Shown: positions 11,633 through 19,654 of the stretch, in pieces
How positions within the stretch are numbered: position 1 is the stretch's first letter
Layout of the letters: each line of letters starts with the position of its first letter
Virus record (IMG/VR): IMGVR_UViG_3300018046_000112
Coordinates: 1 to 24,540 of that record
Origin: a virus
Length of the DNA: 24,540 bases
Direction: 5' to 3' (one strand)
Position numbers and translations under genes: made by a program
The notes under the pieces: generated by a model
The model's input: the letters and a program-made list of their open reading frames with translations, nothing else
Databases searched by the model: none
What the model was told of the DNA's origin: nothing

Positions 11633-13771
11633 TTTCTTTTTTCGTTGCCCTGTCAGATCCATAAATAAATTATATAGATAAGGAATGGGCTTCAAAGAAT
11701 TAGCATAAGAATCTTTTGTGGATTCCCATCTGTTCTCATTATTTATAAACTGAAAATCATAGGCATATAATCTGTGGGTGTCCGGAGTTAAGATGACTTG
11801 GTCAGAACGCCTGTCACCTATTTTATATTTCTTCTCCGCCAGCCATATGTTCGCTAAATCATGTATAGCAAGCTCATATTTATTTGGATGATTTTTCATG
11901 TCTTCAATGAGAATTTGATCTTTAAGCGAGCGCCCATCCTTGAAATCTGAAACCAGATAATAAGGGAATTTTCTTGATCCGCCAAATTTTAACTTCCACT
12001 TTTGAGAATCATAAGCGGAATCCATATTCTGATAATGCTTAAATTCTTCTCTCACATAATCGGTGGGCAGTTCTCGCAATATATCCACTTCCGACATGCG
12101 AATTACAGGAATCACATTCAATCCCTTTTTATAAAGCATATTGGAAACTCTTTCTTCTTCTTTCTGAGAATCCAAATCCACGGCAATCGGAGTTTTTATA
12201 ACTTTGCCCTCTCCTGTAAGAATATTATAATAAATAAAGGGCTGACCATATCCCATGTCTGACACAAAACAGTTAAATCCGTCTTCGGTGAACACCGACT
12301 TATGAAATTCTTTTTCCTCTTTATTGTCTTCTTCTTGTTTTATGTCTTCATTATTTTTAATATCTATCGGATTTCCTTTTCCGTCTACTTGCTGTTGGTT
12401 GTTGTTACTATCTATTATGATGGGTTGATATCCCAAGTTTGTCAGCTTCAATGGCTTATCCGCCCATTCCCCGAAAGGTCTCTTGCCCATTTCTTCTCTT
12501 ATTTCATTTATAGTCATTATCCCTGTTTTTGTCGCTAAATCATAAAGAGCCGTTCTTTCTTTAACATCCACCACGTCAACATTGGCCCAGTCAAATTCCA
12601 AGTCTCTGTATCCGAATTGTCCCCAAATAATATACACATTGAATATTTCTTTTAAAAGATGAAGCAGGGAGTTATATCCTTTTTCGTCTGACGACTGCTT
12701 TTGTGTTTTTGCGGTATTGAAATTTATATCCCCGGTTATATTCAAATCTGCGGCGGTGAGTCCGAATTCTGCTGTTGCTAAACGAGCCATTAGCTCGAAA
12801 TAATCCATGAACTGCATATCTCTCTGGTTTATGTCTTTCAGATTTGTGATCTTTACTTCCTTCTCTCCGGACATAATAGCGGGACGATGGAATCTTCCTT
12901 CCATTTCCTGATAAAAATATTCTTTAAATCCGTCCAGACTCCTCTGATCCATGGTTTGCATTAACTGTATAACCAGTGGAGGGAATGCTCCGTCTTGGAA
13001 ATATGTGCTGTTAAAATTATCAGCATTAAGAATATTGTTTATTACGCCAATGATAGCCTCTATAGCTCCAAAGCCATATCCCCACCCGCCCATATCTCCG
13101 CGAGGGTGCTGATGGAAGAATATCATATCTCTCTTAGGCCAAGCGGCGACAACATCTCCGGTCTGTCCTCCCCTGTACGGATTTTGATTTAGAACTTGAA
13201 TATATGACACGGGGAGAAATTTTGTTCTCCCGTCTTCTCCTTTTATTAGGATAGGGATATCTTGGTTTCCGTGATCGTCCGCCACAACAGATATAGTGGC
13301 GGAATCTACTACAAATAATTCCGCGGGCATCCCATCGTGATAACGAGTTATTTCCACGGCAGCTGAGTCGAGAGCCAGTAAATCTTCCAATAATTTATCC
13401 AAAAAAGTCCTAAATGTGTCTCCTTGTCTGTTTGGTTTTTCAAAAAAATCAGAGAGTTCTTTTATTAAAACTGGGTCTACTTTTTTCAAAGGATCTCTCG
13501 ATTTGATAATCCACGGGGTTTTGCTTATTTTGTTTTTAAGAGAGTCTATGCAGATTCTTATTATATAGACATTGCGAGAGGCTCTGCGAAGAACGTCATA
13601 AGATATTCTGCCCGGCTTGCTTAATCCCTTATCTAATGCGTATGGGGCTCGCTGGTTTTTGCTATATGTAAAAGCGCGGCTGCGATTAACTTCTGACTTG
13701 TATATTACATCGTTGATATTCTCTATTTTTATGCTATCATTAGAACTCTTATTTTTATTCCTTCTGCTCAT
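11618..13771 (-). CDS. portal protein with a C-terminal kinase-like domain
   Basis: A 717-aa protein. Residues about 40-450 are the portal ring subunit: RISYDVLRRASRNVYIIRICID early, a central GGWGYGFGAIEAIIGVINN stem-like helix region, then TAKTQKQSSDEKGY and a WANVDVVD..ALYDLATKTGIMTINEIREEMG end, as in known portals. A polar linker (460-489) joins about 228 extra residues with the signature order of a protein-kinase/aminoglycoside-kinase fold. That order is: a VIK lysine (Lys526), a helix with EEER (538-541), hinge YYLVSDFKDGRSL (606-616), catalytic-loop-like IGDRRSDQVIL (652-661, Asp653), and YDFQF (Asp672). The usual Asn of the catalytic loop is Gln658 and DFG is DFQ, so the activity is uncertain. 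The portal starts head assembly and is the DNA channel. Confidence 0.85.
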   Translation of the reverse strand: MSRRNKNKSSNDSIKIENINDVIYKSEVNRSRAFTYSKNQRAPYALDKGLSKPGRISYDVLRRASRNVYIIRICIDSLKNKISKTPWIIKSRDPLKKVDPVLIKELSDFFEKPNRQGDTFRTFLDKLLEDLLALDSAAVEITRYHDGMPAELFVVDSATISVVADDHGNQDIPILIKGEDGRTKFLPVSYIQVLNQNPYRGGQTGDVVAAWPKRDMIFFHQHPRGDMGGWGYGFGAIEAIIGVINNILNADNFNSTYFQDGAFPPLVIQLMQTMDQRSLDGFKEYFYQEMEGRFHRPAIMSGEKEVKITNLKDINQRDMQFMDYFELMARLATAEFGLTAADLNITGDINFNTAKTQKQSSDEKGYNSLLHLLKEIFNVYIIWGQFGYRDLEFDWANVDVVDVKERTALYDLATKTGIMTINEIREEMGKRPFGEWADKPLKLTNLGYQPIIIDSNNNQQQVDGKGNPIDIKNNEDIKQEEDNKEEKEFHKSVFTEDGFNCFVSDMGYGQPFIYYNILTGEGKVIKTPIAVDLDSQKEEERVSNMLYKKGLNVIPVIRMSEVDILRELPTDYVREEFKHYQNMDSAYDSQKWKLKFGGSRKFPYYLVSDFKDGRSLKDQILIEDMKNHPNKYELAIHDLANIWLAEKKYKIGDRRSDQVILTPDTHRLYAYDFQFINNENRWESTKDSYANSLKPIPYLYNLFMDLTGQRKKKLTKK

Positions 13772-13798
13772 TATTATTAAAATTTAGTTTACAAACCA

Positions 13799-13814
13799 TC
13801 CTATATATATTATA
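13799..13814 (-). promoter_or_regulatory. candidate late promoter -10 element before the portal gene
   Basis: Minus-strand TATAATATATATAGGA, 43 bases from the TATAAT to the portal ATG at 13771. Its first 14 bases are identical to those before the adaptor gene. The spacer region upstream has no clear -35 box. Transcription from it would begin the head operon, directly downstream of the sigma-like gene. Confidence 0.45.
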
Positions 13815-13815
13815 G

Positions 13816-14109
13816 TCATTCTTCTATTTTTTTTATCTCTGTAAATATTTTGAACATTTTATTTTTAAGACTATACAATCCCTGGACATTTTTATATCCC
13901 ATTAATTTGTATATTTCTCTTATCTTAAATCCCAGCAGAAGAAATATAAATAATTTAAGCTGATTTTCATTGAAATTATTTATAAGATTTTCCACGAGAA
14001 TCTTATTTTCAAGAGCATCTTCTATATTACTGCTCTCGTCAATGATATCCCCGATATCTTTAAAAGGTATTTCTTCTACATTGACTCTTTTCCAGTAGAT
14101 ATTTTTCAT
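13816..14109 (-). CDS. sigma region 4-like helix-turn-helix protein
   Basis: A 97-aa protein. The ATG at 14109 is preferred because it overlaps the previous TGA as ATGA; a longer frame starting at 14148 would overlap that gene by 43 bases. The C-terminal half has the layout of sigma70 region 4 or a related HTH: NENQLKLFIFLLLGFKIREIYKLMGYKNVQGLYSLKNKM. The first helix of the HTH has 'IREIYKLMGY' where family members have 'sxxEIAxxLGx'. Such a protein could redirect RNA polymerase to late promoters or be a small DNA-binding packaging subunit. Its place directly before the portal and its TATAAT element fits a late-transcription role, but this is inference. Confidence 0.5.
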   Translation of the reverse strand: MKNIYWKRVNVEEIPFKDIGDIIDESSNIEDALENKILVENLINNFNENQLKLFIFLLLGFKIREIYKLMGYKNVQGLYSLKNKMFKIFTEIKKIEE

Positions 14110-14660
14110 TGTGTTTTCTTTCCCAGCATTCTCTGCCCTTGCGGCCATAATTTTTCCAATTCACCGCACCAATTAAGGAACCAAGACAAAAACTCCCCTG
14201 TTTCGGGATTATTTGTTACGCCCAGAGCAAACCCCTCCAATATAAATATCGTAACTCCCATCAAAGCATCGGAATAATCCAGAACTCTTGTGTCGAATCT
14301 TCCCGTTAATTTTTCTCTCTCTTTTTTTATATCGTTTCTTTGTTTCTCTTCGTTAAAAATACCTATTGTAAATTTATAGAAATCGGAAATATCACAGGCT
14401 TTTAATCCTTTTTCTTTGCATTCAATCTCCCACATTCTTCCTATGTCTCGCAAAACCCTTACGGATGCCTTAAGAACCGAAGGAGATGGTATGTATTTCA
14501 TTCCTGGTTGGCCCGGAAGCTTTACCGCGTTTTTTGTTTGGACAAGAGTATCCACAACACTGTCTTTATGCCTCAGTTTTTTCTGAATAAGCAATTCATC
14601 TGCCAGCTTCTTGGCTTCTCTAAGCTGTTTTATAGGCGCATGTTTTTTCTTTGCTGACAT
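14106..14660 (-). CDS. unknown 184-aa helical protein
   Basis: Basic N-terminus (MSAKKKHAPIKQLREAKKLADELLIQKK), then a mostly helical body (VLKASVRVLRDIGRMWEIECKEKG) and an aromatic C-terminus (FLSWFLNWCGELEKLWPQG). No known domain is recognised. Its position between the terminase region and the portal, and its basic helical start, would allow a small-terminase or regulatory role, without direct support. The start is preceded at exactly 12 bases by the conserved hairpin motif (14673-14702). The end overlaps the HTH gene by ATGA. Confidence 0.6.
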   Translation of the reverse strand: MSAKKKHAPIKQLREAKKLADELLIQKKLRHKDSVVDTLVQTKNAVKLPGQPGMKYIPSPSVLKASVRVLRDIGRMWEIECKEKGLKACDISDFYKFTIGIFNEEKQRNDIKKEREKLTGRFDTRVLDYSDALMGVTIFILEGFALGVTNNPETGEFLSWFLNWCGELEKLWPQGQRMLGKKTQ

Positions 14661-14672
14661 TTTAAATATGAC

Positions 14673-14702
14673 AATAATACTCCCTCTTTAGAGGGTTCAA
14701 TT
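14673..14702 (-). promoter_or_regulatory. conserved 30-base hairpin motif, copy A
   Basis: A minus-strand element beginning AATTGAAC, with stem CCCTCT/AGAGGG, ending AGTATTATT. Its end is 12 bases before the ATG at 14660. Two other copies (20558-20587 and 21641-21670) have the same length, the same 12-base distance to ATG and compensatory stem changes. TTGAAC and TATTAT also stand 15 bases apart, so it could double as a promoter. Confidence 0.6.
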
Positions 14703-14713
14703 ATTTATTATAT

Positions 14714-15232
14714 TTATTTGAAAGACAGCCCCGTTCCTGTGCCACCCGTAATCATGGCGGAATTAGTTCCTGTGGGGTCTTCTGTTCCTATTTTATTCGG
14801 ATCTCCAATCAATGCTCTGACTCCGGGAGGAACAGGCCTGATAGCTTTCTTGGGGCCAATACTTTCTTGTTTTTTATTGAAATTATTTATCATGGATTCC
14901 GCAAATATCTTGTCTTCATTAGACATGTTCTCTATCTTTTTTATATTCATTTCATTAAAAAACTCTTTATTCATAACCACTTGTCCCTCGGGCTGTTTTT
15001 GGTTTTCTTCCGCTGAAGGGAAAAAGTCGGATGAAATAGAAGGCATTGCCACGTAAGGATTACTATTGACATTAACTTTATTTATCGAGCTTACAACACC
15101 TAAATTAGAGAAATCGCAAATCTTGCATTTCTTTACTTTTATAGTAATAATTTCTAACTCATCTACGACATGGAATAATCCACATATATCGCATTTGGAA
15201 GCTACGCTATTTTTTTTCTTTTCCTTTTCCAT
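14714..15232 (-). CDS. unknown protein with N-terminal zinc ribbon
   Basis: A 172-aa protein with two CxxC pairs, CDIC (residues 14-17) and CKIC (36-39), in a zinc-ribbon arrangement. It is followed by a polar, partly helical region (NEDKIFAESMINNFNKKQ) and a Gly/Thr-rich tail (TGGTGTGLSF). Zinc ribbons usually bind nucleic acid or protein. No family is recognised. It overlaps the end of the upstream gene by 26 bases. Confidence 0.6.
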   Translation of the reverse strand: MEKEKKKNSVASKCDICGLFHVVDELEIITIKVKKCKICDFSNLGVVSSINKVNVNSNPYVAMPSISSDFFPSAEENQKQPEGQVVMNKEFFNEMNIKKIENMSNEDKIFAESMINNFNKKQESIGPKKAIRPVPPGVRALIGDPNKIGTEDPTGTNSAMITGGTGTGLSFK

Positions 15233-15800
15233 TAATAATATTATTTAATTTATTTTCTAGTATTCTCAGTTTTTTTAAATGGAACCATAAATTTATCGAT
15301 TCGAATATTCTATTATTCTTTCTTGCCAAATCAAGTTGTAATTCCAATAATTTCTTTATTCCTCTTATTCTTCTCTTGCGAAAAGTATTTGTAAAGTTAG
15401 TGTCCACATACCAGTCTGTGAAAGAATTATAATTCTTCTCTATATATTCTCCCTCGTTAATGTTTGGTTTCTCATAATATCTCCTGAATATCGGAAGAGA
15501 GTTTTTAAGACGCACAAAAATCTCCGTTGCGTCGCTTTTATCTTCTCCTCCCATTACTCTTTTATCTTCTCCTCCCTTTGCTCTAAGATACACGCTGTTT
15601 CTCTGATAAGGCACGCTCATCGTTCTTTCCCCTTTTTTTATTTTTTGCAATGAATTTATAAACAATTTGTCTATCTCTTCATTATTTTTTTTATCCATTC
15701 CCGCAATTGTTTTTAAATATTGCTTTTTTGCGGCTTCTATTTTCTTGGCGGCTTCTCTTATAGGATGCTTAATTTTTGACGTCTTTTTTATCTTCTTCAT
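15207..15800 (-). CDS. unknown 197-aa basic protein
   Basis: A strongly basic, largely helical protein starting MKKIKKTSKIKHPIREAAKK. A short internal duplication, GGEDKRVM and GGEDKSDA, lies near residues 76-90. The C-terminal third is helical (IKKLLELQLDLARKN, LWFHLKKLRILENKL), possibly coiled coil. It overlaps genes on both sides (32 and 26 bases), typical of compact phage operons. No function can be assigned. Confidence 0.55.
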   Translation of the reverse strand: MKKIKKTSKIKHPIREAAKKIEAAKKQYLKTIAGMDKKNNEEIDKLFINSLQKIKKGERTMSVPYQRNSVYLRAKGGEDKRVMGGEDKSDATEIFVRLKNSLPIFRRYYEKPNINEGEYIEKNYNSFTDWYVDTNFTNTFRKRRIRGIKKLLELQLDLARKNNRIFESINLWFHLKKLRILENKLNNIINGKGKEKK

Positions 15801-16413
15801 TTTTTAATAATTTACTTGTACTAATGCCTTTTTCTCTGGTTTCTCTTTCTTCGGTTATTTTATTTACCAAATCATAGAATTCTTTGGCATGCCCTTTTAA
15901 CTCCTGTTCGGTTATCACTTTTCCTCCCGCCTCTATGAATATTCCTTTACCCATTTCCCTTTCTCTGGAATACTCCACGGCTTCTTTTTCATTTATCAGT
16001 CTTTTAGCTATTTCTGCGAATCTGTCTGCTATTCCTTTTAATATTTCCTTTTCTTTGTTTTTTTTCTCAAGAGAATTATTAATAAAATTGGAAGTGTCAG
16101 ACAGAAGAAGGGATATCGTATCAATAAACATATCCAAGTCAAATCTAACTTGAGCCTTAAATATTCTTGTTTCCTTTGAATGCTGTCCTTTGTATCGAAA
16201 CAGTTCCGCCATCATAGAAGTGTCTTCCATTCCCTGCTCCCACAAATAATTGGCAAGAATGGCGTCCGTTTGGTCTTTTGACTTGCTATCGGCTATTATT
16301 TTCTTAATGCTGTTATTTATCTCTTCTTCCTTCTGCTTCGAGACAGAAGGGAATACTATGGGAAATCTTTCGTGAGAAGCAGCAGTTAAATTTTGTTTAT
16401 TGTCATTATTCAT
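15769..16413 (-). CDS. unknown 214-aa helical protein
   Basis: Mostly helical and charged. The middle has a regular hydrophobic pattern (RFDLDMFIDTISLLLSDTSNFI), then a long Lys/Glu helix (EKKNKEKEILKGIADRFAEIAKRL), and near the end the turn FIEAGGKVITEQEL. No membrane segment or catalytic motif is seen. It is separated from the upstream gene by seven bases and lies inside the terminase-portal interval, so it may act in packaging or head assembly, which is unproven. Confidence 0.55.
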   Translation of the reverse strand: MNNDNKQNLTAASHERFPIVFPSVSKQKEEEINNSIKKIIADSKSKDQTDAILANYLWEQGMEDTSMMAELFRYKGQHSKETRIFKAQVRFDLDMFIDTISLLLSDTSNFINNSLEKKNKEKEILKGIADRFAEIAKRLINEKEAVEYSREREMGKGIFIEAGGKVITEQELKGHAKEFYDLVNKITEERETREKGISTSKLLKNEEDKKDVKN

Positions 16414-16420
16414 AAATTCA

Positions 16421-17152
16421 TCAATATTTAATGTTCTCTACCATTCTCCATTTATTCTTGTACGCCTCCTTATCGGAATCATAGTCCTCTTTTTTAACAA
16501 AAGAACTCAACTGGAAATCATTTCTCATGGCAAGATGTTCAGACTGTATAGCTATTCGATTTATTCTGGTTTTCATTTGGTTCATAAGGTCGGAACCAAA
16601 GAAATATGGAGTTTTATAGTTTGTGTCAAACTGCAATATTTGAGATGTCTGTTTTGATACTCCCCAATAAAAAGATGAAACTCCAAGATACTCTCTTCCG
16701 TTATTGCTTATTTTTTCGTCTTTAGGCGTCCCCGAGATCATATCAATATCTCCCCTATTAAGATAATTAAGAGAATATTCCACAGCGTCTCTGGGAGTAA
16801 AAAACTCAACCACGGGAGTATAACACAAGACATAAGAGAAATCCAAATTGGATGTCTTTAGATATTTAATGCCCTCGTTTACTAAATCACCATAATTATT
16901 TCCTTCAACTTCAACAAAAAGAGCATTGTTCGCAAGACCTTTGGTGGCTAGAAAATTTGCCATTTCTTCGCTCAAAGTGTTTTTGAAAAAAGTAAATATA
17001 TTATAGCACTTGTGGCTTCCTGAAACAAAATCATCTGTTATTTTCTTAAGACGGCTTTTATACAATACCTTAGATCCATCGGAATATCCGTATAAAGGAT
17101 ATATGATAGCCACTTTTCTATCTACTGGAACTCTGCTAGAAAAATCTAACAT
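16421..17152 (-). CDS. glycosyltransferase family A-like protein, possibly inactive
   Basis: A 243-aa protein with a start (KVAIIYPLYGYSDGS) and mid section (EGNNYGDLVNEGIKYLKTSNLDFSYVL) that follow the first half of a GT-A glycosyltransferase, where N..G...N.GI..A..dyvl.lDdD is usual. The metal-binding DxD that should follow is replaced by CYTPVVEF, so catalysis by the standard mechanism is doubtful. Later DIDMISG and FFGSDLM could be substitutes. It lies two bases behind the acidic protein gene. The assignment is tentative. Confidence 0.45.
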   Translation of the reverse strand: MLDFSSRVPVDRKVAIIYPLYGYSDGSKVLYKSRLKKITDDFVSGSHKCYNIFTFFKNTLSEEMANFLATKGLANNALFVEVEGNNYGDLVNEGIKYLKTSNLDFSYVLCYTPVVEFFTPRDAVEYSLNYLNRGDIDMISGTPKDEKISNNGREYLGVSSFYWGVSKQTSQILQFDTNYKTPYFFGSDLMNQMKTRINRIAIQSEHLAMRNDFQLSSFVKKEDYDSDKEAYKNKWRMVENIKY

Positions 17153-17154
17153 AT

Positions 17155-17727
17155 TTAGTTGGTTTCTTCTGGTAATTGTTGGTAATTGTCGACATCATTT
17201 ATTTGCTGTTCTTGAGCATCTAAATCAGAAGTGGTTTGAGGTTGGCATGTGGTTGTTTGAGGTTGGTATGGCGGCTGGTCGGGCAGGGGAGAACAATTAT
17301 TCCCTACAGAAACATTATTCACGTCCATTGTTGGGAAGTTTTCAGTTAATTCTTCTCCTTGCATATTTTGTTCTTCTGATTGTTGTTTTGGTTCGTCATT
17401 TTCAGGAAGAGTTATATTTGAAATAGAGGGAGAGACATAATTGTCTTCATTTTGTTCTTCTGCTGGGCATGGCTCATCTTCAAAAGCAGCAGGGCAAGAA
17501 GTCTCTTCTTGCGCAGCATCCATTGCTTCTCTTTCTGTTTTCCCCATCGGAGTCTCGGCTTCTTCTTTTGTTATCTCTTCTTCTCTGCCAAGAAACGAAT
17601 ACATTATGTTTACTATATGAGCAAAATCTCTATATATTCTTTTCCAAAGAACATTGGTGGTTTCTTTAGTCTGATTCAATGCTTCATTTTTCAGGTTTTC
17701 CAAAAAATTCTTATTTTTCAAATCCAT
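17155..17727 (-). CDS. acidic low-complexity protein
   Basis: A 190-aa protein, helical for the first 50 residues (NFLENLKNEALNQTKETTNV, then YRDFAHIVNIMYSFLG). The rest is disordered, rich in Glu, Gln, Pro, Asn and Thr with a few cysteines, ending in a PQTTTCQPQTTSDLD repeat. No family is recognised. A strong promoter (17754-17782) lies just upstream, so this gene opens the operon that leads to the portal. Confidence 0.55.
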   Translation of the reverse strand: MDLKNKNFLENLKNEALNQTKETTNVLWKRIYRDFAHIVNIMYSFLGREEEITKEEAETPMGKTEREAMDAAQEETSCPAAFEDEPCPAEEQNEDNYVSPSISNITLPENDEPKQQSEEQNMQGEELTENFPTMDVNNVSVGNNCSPLPDQPPYQPQTTTCQPQTTSDLDAQEQQINDVDNYQQLPEETN

Positions 17728-17753
17728 TTTAAGTAAATTAATTATAACTGTAA

Positions 17754-17782
17754 ATAATATAACACTTTTTGAATTTTGTCAA
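17754..17782 (-). promoter_or_regulatory. sigma70 promoter between terminase and downstream operon
   Basis: Minus-strand TTGACA (17782-17777), a 17-base spacer and TATTAT (17759-17754). The predicted start is near 17747, 20 bases before the ATG at 17727. It lies just past the terminase stop and would drive the genes from 17727 towards the portal. Confidence 0.75.
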
Positions 17783-17785
17783 GGG

Positions 17786-19627
17786 TTAGAAGAAAGATAT
17801 TCTCCCATCTATATCTCTTCTGCCGTCCGCGCACTGCTTACTATAAATATTTACTTGTTCTTCCATCGTCTGTATGTCTAGCTGTCTGGCTGCCTCTTCC
17901 TTTTCTTCTTTAGTCATTGTCACATAATTTCCGGAAGTCACAGTGATGTCTCCAATGGTTTCTGTTTTAGTAGGATAAGTATACCCTCCGCCATAACTAT
18001 CCCGCATTTCAGAGAAGCTAAAGAAACAAGCCATAAGACAGTCCCCAGTATGTCCATCAGGCCATGCCCTCATTTCGTTTATAAGTTTCGAGCATTCAGA
18101 TCTTGTTCTTGCGTCATTCTGGCTATAAGGTATCACAAACTTTCCTCTTTCCATCATAAGTGAAATTGAGTTCACTCCTATGTTTGGATCAAACTTCTCT
18201 CCACCGGTATGATAAGCCCTGACAGGTATTCCCATTTCTTCCAAGTCTCTCACCATTGCCATCTGGAAAGCATTAGATTCCACTCTTATCCCGAGAGGAT
18301 TGCTTGCCTCATAAACATGTTTAACCAATTCTCTTGTCTGATTTGGGCTGTATTTATCTCTGTATATATTTCTTATAATATAATCTCCGACTTCCAGTGT
18401 TCCATTTCCAACACTTACCTTGTCGAGTACCACAAGACAAGTATCATCAGCCGATGATTTGTCTGATACGGCCAAATCAAGACCCGCTGTGGTCAAAGCC
18501 ATTATTAATCCTTCTCTTGAAAAGTCCTGCAATTTCAAATCATTGCCTTTTCTAACCGATGCCTCTATCCATTCTTCTTTTATTTTTTGGTTGGGGCGAA
18601 CTGAAGTATCGCATAATCTCATCCTAGAGAAGGCATAAGGGTTGTTTATTCTTTCTAAATATAACTCCCCATAATCAAACCCAAACCACTTATTTTTTTC
18701 TTTATTAAAATTTTTAGGCCATAAAAGTTCTATCCCTCTTTGCATTTCTTCTTTATTTTCTTCATAAAAAACTTCTGCATTCTTTTGTCTTTCTTGAGGA
18801 GTGGAGACATCCTTATCCATTAACATATTCGCCCATTTGTCCCACAAGTCTCTCCTATCTGCTTCATGCAAGATAGCCGGCACTTTCTTTGTATAATCAA
18901 ATAGGGGATTTGCTATGGCCCGATCAATGAAATCCCCGGGAGCCCAAGTATTGCCTAAGCAGATAAGCCTTCCTCCTTGGCTAAGAACAGGCAATACTGT
19001 TGTATCAACCCACTCTATTGTTTTCCTCCTCTGTTCTTCTGTGGCAGAATTCTCTTGTGTTACGATATCGTCAATTATAAGAACATCACACCTTTTAGAA
19101 AGAATAGAACCAAATAAACCAACACCTTCTACAGTAGGGTCTTTTTCTTGACTCTCCCTTGCAATTTGGAATTTCCTGCCTGTCCATTTCTTCTGGATAT
19201 TTTTATTCTTTTTTAATTGTGGAGTAACGCCGATACCTTTAGTGTCAATTATTTTTGACCAAGCGTTATATTTTTCATTAGTTTCTATGAGCTCTACAAT
19301 CTGCGAAACAAATCCTGAAGATGCTTCTTGCGTAGCAGAAACAATCAATATTCTTATATTGTGGTCTTTAGCTATAAGCCAGCACGGATAACTAAAAGAA
19401 AGAATAGTGCTTTTCCCTGATCCGCGAGCCAGGGCAACAGCTATCTTTTTATTATTATTATCTGAAATAACATTTGCTATCTCATCTTGAAAAGGAGAAT
19501 TCTCATTCCCTATTATTTCCTTAATAAATAAGTCAAAATTATTCTTAATAAGGTCTACTATTCTGAGCCCTTCTTTCTCCTCTTCTGTCAGCTCTTTTTT
19601 TTTAGGTCTTCCTCTCTTTCCCTGCAT
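17786..19627 (-). CDS. terminase large subunit
   Basis: A 613-aa DNA-packaging motor. The N-terminal ATPase has Walker A ARGSGKST (residues 67-74), Walker B VLIIDD (182-187) and the coupling motif GNTW (225-228). The C-terminal RNase H-like nuclease begins TTAGLDLAVSDKSSADDTC (379-397) with acidic residues Asp384 and Asp395. The N-terminus carries GRPKKK (6-11), an AT-hook-like basic patch. Length is normal and all motifs are intact. The protein binds the portal, pumps DNA into the prohead and cuts the concatemer. No small subunit is recognised next to it. The start is AT-rich without a Shine-Dalgarno sequence. Confidence 0.95.
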   Translation of the reverse strand: MQGKRGRPKKKELTEEEKEGLRIVDLIKNNFDLFIKEIIGNENSPFQDEIANVISDNNNKKIAVALARGSGKSTILSFSYPCWLIAKDHNIRILIVSATQEASSGFVSQIVELIETNEKYNAWSKIIDTKGIGVTPQLKKNKNIQKKWTGRKFQIARESQEKDPTVEGVGLFGSILSKRCDVLIIDDIVTQENSATEEQRRKTIEWVDTTVLPVLSQGGRLICLGNTWAPGDFIDRAIANPLFDYTKKVPAILHEADRRDLWDKWANMLMDKDVSTPQERQKNAEVFYEENKEEMQRGIELLWPKNFNKEKNKWFGFDYGELYLERINNPYAFSRMRLCDTSVRPNQKIKEEWIEASVRKGNDLKLQDFSREGLIMALTTAGLDLAVSDKSSADDTCLVVLDKVSVGNGTLEVGDYIIRNIYRDKYSPNQTRELVKHVYEASNPLGIRVESNAFQMAMVRDLEEMGIPVRAYHTGGEKFDPNIGVNSISLMMERGKFVIPYSQNDARTRSECSKLINEMRAWPDGHTGDCLMACFFSFSEMRDSYGGGYTYPTKTETIGDITVTSGNYVTMTKEEKEEAARQLDIQTMEEQVNIYSKQCADGRRDIDGRISFF

Positions 19628-19654
19628 TTAATAGAAATAAATTGTCATTTAAAT

